A stretch of DNA of 25,393 nt, from assembly GCA_009801015.1 (NCBI GenBank), contig VHZZ01009299.1:1551-26943 (forward strand), in the 5' to 3' direction. The notes beneath the pieces are model-generated. The model searched no databases. It saw only the letters and a list, made by a program, of their open reading frames with translations, and was not told where the DNA came from. This document shows positions 1 through 8,976 of this stretch, one piece after another; the first letter of the stretch is position 1, and the number at the start of each line of letters is the position of its first letter. The translations under genes and the position numbers were made by a program. Source of the stretch: Silene noctiflora. Lineage: Eukaryota; Streptophyta; Magnoliopsida; Caryophyllales; Caryophyllaceae.

Positions 1-517
1 GGTTTATCGCTCGGATAAGATGAGCGGGGCTTAGGTGAGAACGACTGTGATCCCCCACTGGCAGGGCTACACACCTTGGGTGTGTAGTCAGTGATGTGGA
101 GTGATGGAGGAGGTGATGTGGTGTGGATGTGTTGTTGCCTTTGATTGTTTTTCTTTGGTTATAAGTAACTGACCCCGTTGTTGTGTTGTAATCTGTGATG
201 ATCCATTCGGGGATGGTGAGCAGTTGTTGAGCAGGTAATCTAGCAGACGCATGGGATGGCCGGGCGTTCACCACGAGTCTAGAGTCTTCCCCTGAGTTCA
301 GATGTAGTTGTCTTAGTTTGAGTACACTTTTGAGACATTTTTATTTCTTTTGGTTTGAGACAGTTCGTTTTGCTATGTAACCGTTTAAAGTCGTTATTAA
401 AGATTAAAGTTGTTTNTGTATTGTCTTTTGATTATCATTGNCTCGGGAAACCGAGATAGTAGCACCTTTACACTCGAGGTGGCCTTGGCAAGACACTTTG
501 AAGTGTGGGGGTGTTAA
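1..517 (-). repeat. LTR-retrotransposon remnant (probable), cut by window edge
   Basis: GC-richer than its surroundings, with no open frame. The right end reads, on the minus strand, as TTTAACACCCCCACACTT, close to the TGTAACACCCC start seen in many plant Ty3/Gypsy LTRs, here with a changed terminal base. It also contains a perfect 9-bp stem with a 3-base loop at 67-87 (CTACACACC, TTG, GGTGTGTAG). No internal gag/pol, primer-binding site or second LTR is visible, so this is at most a solo or fragmentary LTR. The assignment rests on resemblance only. Ambiguous bases lie at 416 and 441. Confidence 0.35.
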
Positions 518-3500
518 AGCTTATGCTGCAATTAATTCGCTAATTATCAAACATAACTTAAATTAGGGAATTGAAGTGTTTGGGGACAAGAAGGGTATTT
601 TGGACAGTTTAGGTAATTAGTAGTCTATTAAGAACGAGCAGTAGTTTGAGTATGTTTAATTTTTTTTTTTCAAGACTGGATCATACGGGTTTCAATAATT
701 TTTTTTAGAAAATTACTTTTTTATTTGCTACTGCGTATTACGATACTTCATTTATGTATTTTGTGATGACTTGAGTCAAACTCGTTTTGCTTGGCTCATT
801 ACGAGCCGAGCCTATCATTTACTTCCCGTTTTGATGCGAGAAGAACATGGATGATCCGATGGTGGCTAGCTCGAATGGTGACGAGTTGGTTTTGGTGTTG
901 GACTTAGGCGAAAAAGCACATTCTTGGGTAAGCATACAAGCGAGGCCCAACCCGTGTGTTTAATAAGCAAGACAGATTAATGCTTTGAAGAATTTGGAGC
1001 TGAATTCATGACTTGGAATAATGATGATATTATTAGCTCTTTATTAATTAGTTAGCCTTTATATTTTACTTAATTGCATAATAATAGGTAGTCTTTATGT
1101 CTATCATTATGTGACATAATAACTAGTCTTAATATCTATCTTTTAGTTTTCCTTTTGCTGCTTGTTAAGGCTATTTAAAGGCCATTTCAGTTTGTTCTTG
1201 TAATGATTCACAAAAGAAAATAAAAAAGAAAAACTCTTATTCTGTTGGGGGAAAATCCGAACAGTTCCACTTAGTGTTCGACGTGTTTTAGAGCTCTAAT
1301 CAGATCGTTATTCAATAGGTCTTGAATATCAATCACCCATTGTTCGAGTTATAGGTCTAACCCGAGCCAATATTCCATTGTTTCGATTTCTTCACAAATT
1401 TCGAGACAAATATCCTTTATTATGTTATTTAATTTACATATAAAAAACCACATAAAAATCACCAGATCCGAAATCATTAACAAACCGTTCGCAAGACTGT
1501 TATTTTGATCACATTTATCCAATATTCGATATTCAGACAGTTCCAGCAACTCTCCAGTTTATTTAATTCCGCTACAAATTCACAAGTTCTATTCTTTGAG
1601 TAGAATTCATATCACGTTTCAAGTAAATTTGTAGGCTTGTTCAATATAAATAAGTTGGGTTTTAATCAAATTATGAAATTAACTTGAAGGAGTGATATAC
1701 CAGTTTAAAGTTGAACCATTTTTTGTTTACCAACCTCTCATACGCAATCAAATACTAAATCATGTTCACTTTTACTTGATCCACCTACACATGGCCAACA
1801 ACACGGGTCAATCTAGCTTCTCGAGTCCAACAATCATCAACCTGCCCATACCGACACTAGCCCGCACAATCCCGTTCAACCACTAGGTTGATTCAAAACA
1901 CAAAAAGTGGGTCAATAGCCCGAGCCCATTAAAAAACAAAAAAGTACTTGATTACAAAATAGTCATAAGGGTAAGATTATTGATAGTTTATACTATATCA
2001 TTTTAATTTAATTGTACAGTGTTGTAATTATTTGAATGTACAACATTTAAAACAAATGGTTTAAATTGTAGGAAATTTTTTTACTTAAAAATAATATTAA
2101 ATAATTATGATAACCAAATGCAATAGAACAAAAAATATCATATAATTATGACATTCAATCCTCTAGNGTAAAAAAATGTTATTGGAGCGCTATAATAAGC
2201 TCAATATTTAGATTATTTGAAATAATTATACCAAGATCTGACAAAATTAACTCGGTGTGAATGACTCGATCAACGAATCCCAACTCGATTCGACACCCGA
2301 ATTGAGGACTCGAGCTCGACCCCTAATTCAAAATGTTTATTATTGTGCAATGACTATTTAGTCATAAGCAACTTGATAATAATAGATAAGAAAGAGACCT
2401 AAACCCACAATAATCAAAAGCACCCAATCTACCCTGACTTCTTGCTAATATGAAATAACGCTAACCGAACTAACCTGACTCAATTCACCCATTTCTCAGA
2501 TATAATTATATCTCACCCTTACTCATGAAGACATGCTTAATATGTTTTTCATTCATATTATATTTAGCTGCTTGTCTCGTACCTCTACTACAAACAATCA
2601 TAAATCATAAGTCTAAACTGTATCAATTTCTTGACTATTATTAGGAAAATATGAGTTAAAAAAGGAAAAAAAAAGTTGGAATTCAGTTATAGATTAGCCA
2701 ATATGATCCTAAGCTCAAATTGTACCCGTTAATTTCGTGTCTGGTTTATTTCATATTTTCGAGTAATATCATTATTTGCAGCTCTAAATACACAGACCGA
2801 AAGTACAAAATAAAAATTTAGTTAAACTACGTACCAATTTAAATGTTTCGCTATCCCGTTTTAATACTTTAAGCTTAATTCACAATATGGGTCAAAATGG
2901 AAAAAAAAAATGATTTGTTTTTATGGCAAGAGTTTAGTTGTCTCGAGCTCATTGATCACGTACTTCGTGTATTGTGATTTGTACTCCGTAGCATGTAGTA
3001 GCGTTAGGGTAGACAATATGTTGTGAGTATACGGGGTAATAAATTTGTTGGGTTGCTCTATAAGTTTGCTAGTGAGATAGGCTAATTTATGGACAATATT
3101 AATTTGTCATGATCCGCATTAGTTGAGCGGGAAAATGTATGAGATGATTTTTGTTTTATTATACTGTATAAGTGATGTTTGACCTAACTTTTAAAATGTT
3201 TTTGTAATTAAAAAAAGCAGAAATTGGGCCAAACACTAGAAATTAGGGACGATTAAAAGTGTTTAAAAAAGCCAAAAGCTGATAACTAACCAAAAAGTAG
3301 AAACAACAAATTGCTACTTTTACTTTTACTTTTCACCTTAATGCCTAAAAAGCCCAAAAAAAAAAACAGTTAGGCCAAACATATATTTTTATTAAAAAAT
3401 GTTTTTACCAATGTTTAGCCAAACAACCAAAACTTTTCCAAAAAATAACTTGTGAATAAATTCATTTTAAAAAAAAAAAGCTCTTACAACACCATAAATA

Positions 3501-3693
3501 GCTAGATTAATTTTTTCTTTTTTTAGTTAAAATTTCACAAGAAATGTGTAGTGGAATATTAGAGTTGCGTTGAGTATTGAAGAGGTAATAATAAAGTTTA
3601 AAGTGAGTTTAAACAATAAAATAATAATAAAAGTTTGTAAAAAGTTGATGTTACGGAATATAAAAACTTAGATGAGTCGGACCAATAACCGGC
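518..3693. other. Intergenic AT-rich DNA without a recognisable gene
   Basis: I find no open frame that resembles a protein. A 38-codon frame at 847-963 (+) is discussed as a finding. Around 1030-1240 the DNA is AT-rich with a CTATTTAAAGGCC stretch that could be the TATA region of an old Copia-type LTR, but no ends can be set. Around 3174-3440 a TGTTTGACCTAAC segment is answered about 195 bases later by GTTAGGCCAAACA in inverted orientation, together with several GCCAAA motifs. This suggests a degraded foldback element. The rest looks unique. Confidence 0.5.
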
Positions 3694-3696
3694 TTA

Positions 3697-4087
3697 GAGC
3701 ATCCACATCCAAGAGGATGATTTTCTTCTTTTATTTCTTCTCTTTTCTTCTCTAATTTTGACACTTCACTTTCACCCATATCCCAATATCTCCATCCTCT
3801 TATTTTTCCTCTTCTTAAAAAAATTCCACATCAAAGAGGATCCTCTTACCCTCCTCTCTCAAATTTTTTATAACCAAAAAATAAAAAAGAAGTAATTTAT
3901 ATGCTACATGTTAAATGATGAATGACTAGTGGACATAAGAGCCAATGTTGCATATCCTCTAAAAATAGAGGAAGTGTTCCTCTTCCTCCTTCTAAGAGGA
4001 TATGTAACAATGGTTCCATATTGAAGAGGACATCATCTTAGATGAGAGAGATTGCTAAGAAAATGGTCCATCCTCTTTAATGTGGAG
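3697..4087. mobile_element. Tourist-like (PIF/Harbinger) MITE, probable
   Basis: The left end reads GAGCATCCACATCCAAGAGG and the right end, reverse complemented, reads CTCCACATTAAAGAGGATGG. The ends are therefore imperfect inverted repeats sharing CCACAT, then two variable bases, then AAGAGGATG. A TTA trinucleotide flanks both sides (3694-3696 and 4088-4090), which is the target duplication size of PIF/Harbinger elements. The interior is CT- and AG-rich with further inverted pairs of AGAGGAT and ATCCTCT, and it has no coding capacity. GAGCATC ends are common in plant Tourist-like MITEs. The exact first base is uncertain because the ends are not perfectly matched. Confidence 0.55.
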
Positions 4088-4090
4088 TTA

Positions 4091-4538
4091 GTGAGCCAAA
4101 TAGTCTGTCTAGCCGACTAGCTCAATCCCATCAAATAGCCAGCTGTAATTCCCCGTAAAACAACAGGCTAAAACTCGCCGACCTATTCCTCCATTACTCG
4201 TCTACTCCCCCAAAGTCCCAACGTCGTCTTTACCGTTCATTTTACAAATATTTCCAGCCAAACAAAAACGCAACACTGTTACAGTCCGTTCTCGCAACTA
4301 TCTACTTAAAAAGTGACTACTTTATGATAAAAAAATAATCATTTTATTTTAAATATTTATTATGCTGTAAAATAATTCCCATTTGTACGTCGCAAATTTT
4401 CACACAATACAACGGTCGCACCCGATAACTATTACGGAGCATTCCATAAGCGACAAAATAAGGACGTAGAGTGTACAGACAAGATGACTAAAGTCTTACT
4501 GTCTTTACAGTCCTTCTAAATCTGTCGTCCACATCTCC
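4091..4538. other. Upstream region of the patellin gene
   Basis: This is non-coding DNA between the MITE and the patellin core promoter. It is AT-rich with no open frame of note and no repeat that I can delimit. It presumably carries distal promoter elements of the downstream gene, but I recognise none with confidence. Confidence 0.4.
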
Positions 4539-4566
4539 CACGTGGCCACGTGCTCCTCTTATATAC
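4539..4566 (+). promoter_or_regulatory. Double G-box palindrome plus TATA box of the patellin gene
   Basis: CACGTGGCCACGTG at 4539-4552 is a perfect 14-bp palindrome made of two CACGTG G-boxes separated by GC. Seven bases further on is TATATA (4560-4565). This spacing predicts transcription starting near 4590, giving a pyrimidine-rich 5' leader of about 60 bases before the ATG at 4649. G-boxes bind bZIP and bHLH factors (ABRE-binding, HY5, PIF types), so light or ABA input is possible, though not shown by sequence alone. Confidence 0.6.
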
Positions 4567-4648
4567 ACACTCCCTCCCTCTTCTCCCCTTGGATTCCTTC
4601 TTCTTCTTCCCTTCACGGCTTCACCTCTCCTTCTCCCTTCCTCCAATC

Positions 4649-7282
4649 ATGTCCGAACCTCAACCCGAACCTCAACCCGAACCCACACCCACTCCTACCC
4701 TTTCGCCCGAACCTACCACCTCACCAAATGAACCTTCCACTGAACCTCACCCTCTTTCCGAACCTCCTACCGACCCATCACCCGAACCTGAAACCACTCC
4801 GGAAACCAAACCGGAAACCAACCCGAATCCCGAACCTATTCCATCCGAACCTATTACCGAGTCACCAGCAAAAGAAAAGAGAGCTTTCATACAACCAGCA
4901 GTATCATTCAAAGTGGAGAGCAACCTCTTAATCGATCTAACAGACCACCAACGGAAATCCCTAACCGAACTCAAAACCCTAATTTCAACCGCAATCTCAA
5001 CCTCAACACTGCTCCCTTCCGCCGCAGCAACAACCTCAACAACCACCACCACCACCACCCCGCCATCAATATGGGGAATTCCATTACTCGAAGACGACCG
5101 CAGCGACGTAATCCTTCTCAAGTTCCTCCGTGCACGGGACTTCAAACCGGCCGAAGCACTCTCTATGCTTAAGTCTACCTTAACCTGGCGAGCCAGCTTC
5201 GACATCGAATCGGTCTTACAAGACGACTTGGGGGATGACCTTGATAAAGTCGTGTTTATGCATGGACATGATAGGGACGGGCACCCGGTTTGTTATAATG
5301 TGTATGGAGAGTTTCAGAATAAGGAGTTGTATGTAAAGACATTCTCGACGGAGGAGAAACGAGGGCGGTTTTTGAGGTGGAGGATTCGGTTTTTGGAGAA
5401 GAGTATTAGGGATTTGGATTTTACTGCTGGTGGGGTTAATACTATTTTTCAGGTTAATGATTTGAAGAATGCTCCTGGTCCTGGGAAAAGGGAGTTGAGG
5501 ATTGCTACTAGGCAGGCGCTTGCGTTGCTTCAGGATAATTATCCTGAGTTTGTTGCTAAACAGGTTTTGATTTTAATCGTGGCGCAAGTGTTAAATTGTT
5601 ATTACGAGTATCCCCAATTAATGACTTTGCCAGCTTGTCTAGCTTGTTAGTTGATATTGATACCAAATAGTTGTTGTTATCATCAAATTATACAGGATTG
5701 GTTCAGGATAATTATGCCGAATTTGTTGCTAAAAAAGTTTGGTTTTTTAAACTGACACAAGTGATAAATTGTTATTTTAGATATGTTTGTATGAATTTAT
5801 TGTTTTTTGAAGCTTTGCAGTTGGTATATCTGTGCAATATCTATGTAGTTATGACTTATGAAATATGTATATTTGGGTTGTGTTGCTGTTATGAACTCGG
5901 ATTCTTCGTATCACCTAAAGAAAGCTATGTTATGATTGATAGTGGGTGTGGATTCCATATTTAGCTGCAGATGGGGATAGTAGATTCTATTGAACATTTG
6001 TTTGTGATTGAAACCGAAACATCATGTGGAAACATGTGAGCTTTTGAGAATCCATTTTGATTCCGGAATTTAGTTTTCTGCTACTTCACAGTTTGGTGAG
6101 TGTAGAGGCTTTCTTTGGGAAAGGCAGCTTTTTCTTAACCAGCAAATGCTTTTTTTTTTTTGTCGAGCATTTGAAAGATTATTGTCATCGGTTGAGTCGT
6201 TGAGGGTTTATGAGTTGTGACTGTCTTATGCTCGGAGTTTATTTCCCCTGACTTTAGCTTGAAAATGTTGTCATGAAGAATTTTACTCCGTATGTATGTT
6301 TCATGTGTGTGTATTTTGGAGAAAGTAAAAGTTTCTGAGAGATTGTTCTATGCTGTGTTATTAGGTCTTCATCAATGTGCCATGGTATTATGTGGCATTT
6401 TACACCATGATGAGCCCATTCATGACCCAGCGGACCAAGAGCAAGTTTGTTTTCGCTAGTCCGTCAAAAACTGCTGAAACCCTTTTCAAGTTGGTCCAAA
6501 ACTCTACTAGGCTTTCTTATTCAAAGCAATTATTTCTTTGGTCGGAGTAATAACAAGTTCATATCGTGGGTGTATCAGGTATATATCTCCAGAGCAAGTT
6601 CCAATTCAGTATGGTGGCTTGAGTGTTGACTATTGTGACTGCAATCCAGAATTCACTGTGGACGATGAGGCAACTATAATCAATCTAAAACCCACAACTA
6701 AGCAATTTGTTGAAATCATATGTTCTGAGGTAAGTTCAGTGATTTGCATAATCCAGCTAAACCAGCAACGAATTGTATATTCATTTACTATTTAATCTCT
6801 TTGAAAAAAGGTCTCGTAGGAATGTAATTTGAGACGATATATATTCCGATGCAATCCATCTGACTAGAAAGTAAAATTCAAGCCATTAACATGCTAGTAG
6901 CTACTCCGTAAATAACTACCACTACCTCATAGACGTAGACATATAGGCTGGTCTCATTTGAAAATTTCTGATTAATATATTTATCGACGACTTGGCAACT
7001 TCCAACGAGATGTTTTTGATATTGCAGACATGTGTCATCGTCTGGGAGCTTCGAGTCGTGGGGTGGGAGGTGACTTACAGTGCTGAATTTTCCCCCAACG
7101 CCGAAACTGGTTACACTGTGATTATCCAAAAAGCAACCAAAATGGCGGCTAATGACGATCCTGTAATATCAGGAAGCTTTAAGGTCAGTGATTTGGGTAG
7201 GATAATACTCACAGTTGACAACCCGACTTTCAAGAAAAAGAGGCTTCTCTACAGGTACAAGGTACTTCCATTGTCTGATTGA
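4649..7282 (+). CDS. PATL: Patellin-type SEC14/GOLD protein, four exons, 481 aa
   Basis: Exons are 4649-5563, 6365-6489, 6579-6729 and 7028-7282; all introns are GT-AG and the frame stays open to TGA at 7280. Patellins bind phosphoinositides at the plasma membrane and cell plate and act in membrane trafficking. Residues 1-70 are rich in Pro, Glu and Thr (repeated EP units). Residues about 141-190 (IWGIPLLEDDRSDVILLKFL, then RARDF) are the CRAL-TRIO N-terminal part. Residues about 195-375 are the SEC14 lipid-binding fold, with GHPVCYNVYGEFQNKELY, VNDLKNAPGPGKRELR and QDNYPEFVAKQVFINVPWYY. The C-terminal ~100 residues (YGGLS to LLYRYKVLPLSD) are the GOLD domain. An in-frame ATG at 4550 lies before the TATA box, so 4649 is the better start. 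A run of six ACC codons encodes a poly-Thr tract at about 131-137. At 481 aa it is slightly shorter than most patellins because of the short acidic N-terminus. I cannot assign which PATL number it matches. Confidence 0.93.
5698..5777 (+). repeat. Duplicated exon 1/intron 1 junction inside patellin intron 1
   Basis: About 80 bases here repeat 5525-5604 at a constant offset of 173 with scattered substitutions. The source covers the last 39 bases of exon 1, its splice donor and the start of intron 1. The copy still encodes DNYAEFVAKK, compared with DNYPEFVAKQ in exon 1, and retains a GT after the coding part. A CAG acceptor-like triplet sits directly before GATAAT at 5707. It is most simply an inert tandem duplication, but 5707-5736 could be spliced as a 30-nt in-frame exon. 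Confidence 0.8.
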
Positions 7283-8639
7283 TAAGAAGCAAAATATTCC
7301 TCTTTGCTATGAGCTTTTGGAGTGCAAGTTGTTCCTTTCAAAAGTTTAATTGGATCCTTGTGTTTTGCTCGGGGATGAAATGTCGATGAGTGGATCCTTT
7401 GGGAGGTACTGGTATAGGGTGTTTGTCGATTGTAAAGAACGGGTATGTTTGTTGAACATGGCTAGAATACGCTTGTATACATTATATGTTTTTGATGGAT
7501 ATATTTGTTCCCTTTTGAATGTTTATTTGAATCATTTTTCAGCAATCTGGAACTTTTTTGCGTGTCCATTTTGTTTCCTGTTGAATCTGCCAATACTTTA
7601 TGCTGCGTTTGTCACTATGGTTTTGTTATGCCATGTCGATGAGTAGATCCACTAGAAATATTCGTTACGTGTCATTTGGAAACAAAACATCCTCTGCTTG
7701 TTTTTAGCACAAAGGGAAGGATCGGAGTATTGGACACTGGCATATACAGGAGCCTTGAAGAGTTGAAGCCACGAGTACGATTATTGAGGTGAGAGAATAT
7801 ATTTTTGTTTTCCGTCTCACTATTTTATTTATTATTTTTCCTTATATTTATTAATCATCAATGGTCTCAGATGAGTATCTTTCCAAATATTACGTTGAGG
7901 GGTCTCCTTGAAGTGGTTAATCATTGTATGTCGTCGTCCTTTCCTTGAAAAATTTGCTTAATTTATTTGTTCGTTGAGATAGCACTAGCAAAGTAGCAAG
8001 TCATCTGTCATTCAGATCTTAAATAAGGTATTGTTTGGTGGCGATGATGATTCTTTTGGCTTTAGAGTATGGTGCAACGACACTATCTAACGACTAACCA
8101 CGTCGTTACAAAATACTTGTAAAGAGGATTAGTGGATAATAGTGATGCTTTTGTTAAGGTATTATTACTTGTAGGACAACTTTATTATATGCCTAATATT
8201 CTTGCTTAAAGTCGATCGAAATGATTAGTTGCTGATGCAAGACAATTAGTGGCTGTGCATTCTCTTGTCACTCTTGTCCTCCTAACATGGCTACTAGTAA
8301 TAAATAATGAAGGGAAAGAGGGACGAGTTTGTCCCGCTTTAACATAATTTTAAGACGGGATTGGACTAGAGTGAGGTGAGGATTTCGGGATGTTTTAGGA
8401 GTAATGAAGTCGATTTTGTGCATGAAACACGTCGAACCTAAAATATTGAAGCTCGGATTTGGTTGGAGAATATGATGTTTAGCGTGCTTGATTTAGACGT
8501 CTTTATTCTAAGTTTCTAATACAAGTACGGGGTAACATATAATATTTCTACATGAAAAACAAGCCCAGCAAGTTTTTCCGAGGAAAGTCTTACTGTGCCG
8601 AGTTTTGTCCAACATAGTTTGAGCAGTTCATAGACTATA
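7283..8639. other. 3' flank of patellin and intergenic DNA, no gene seen
   Basis: The first part is presumably the patellin 3' UTR. A short direct repeat built on GTCGATGAGTGGATCC occurs near 7381 and, with one change, near 7634. The open frame at 7350-7646 has no recognisable protein character (many Cys, Phe and Leu) and I treat it as chance. I see no other repeat, RNA gene or coding signal. Confidence 0.45.
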
Positions 8640-8881
8640 CATCTGAGGTACTACCTCTTAATATTTATTTTCTGAGTTTTATATTAAAGTTTTTGAGTTT
8701 TATTTTAAATATCATGAGTTTGTAGTATTATGTTTTTGAGTACATTTATTTAAAACATTAAACTAAAAAAAAATATAATATTACTCAAATACTATATTTA
8801 AAAATACTAATATGCTCAGAAACAATGTGTATATGCTCAAAAATTTAAAAATTTAAAAGGTCTGAGGCACTACCTCATATG
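8640..8881. mobile_element. Short AT-rich foldback element (MITE-like)
   Basis: The left end reads CATCTGAGGTACTACCTC and the right end, reverse complemented, reads CATATGAGGTAGTGCCTC, so the termini are inverted repeats of about 18 bases. Each terminus is itself nearly palindromic (GAGGTA-N-TACCTC). The interior is very AT-rich and repeats GAGTTT on the left and CTCAAA on the right, which suggests the two arms pair along much of their length. There is no coding capacity. I could not fix a target-site duplication, so the superfamily is unknown. Confidence 0.5.
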
Positions 8882-8976
8882 CGTAATCCTTTTTTCTCTA
8901 GTTTGAGGGCTTGTTGGCTGTTGTGTACCCTTGTCTCATTTACAACCCAACGTTTTTACGTTGCAAAGCGACACCA

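Noticed and set aside
1692-1886. 64-codon frame in the left intergenic region
   Set aside because: No family resemblance, no splice or promoter context, and composition like the flanking DNA.
4550-4648. N-terminal extension of the patellin frame from the ATG at 4550
   Set aside because: This ATG lies inside the G-box and before the TATA box, so it should not be transcribed. The extension encodes hydrophobic low-complexity sequence not expected in patellins; the ATG at 4649 starts a typical acidic Pro/Glu N-terminus.
4747-5205. 152-codon frame on the minus strand opposite patellin exon 1
   Set aside because: It is an antisense shadow of a clear coding exon, with poly-Val from the ACC repeat and no domain.
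7350-7646. 98-codon frame downstream of patellin
   Set aside because: Cys/Phe/Leu-rich sequence with no recognisable family. Local direct repeats and AT richness are enough to explain an open frame by chance.
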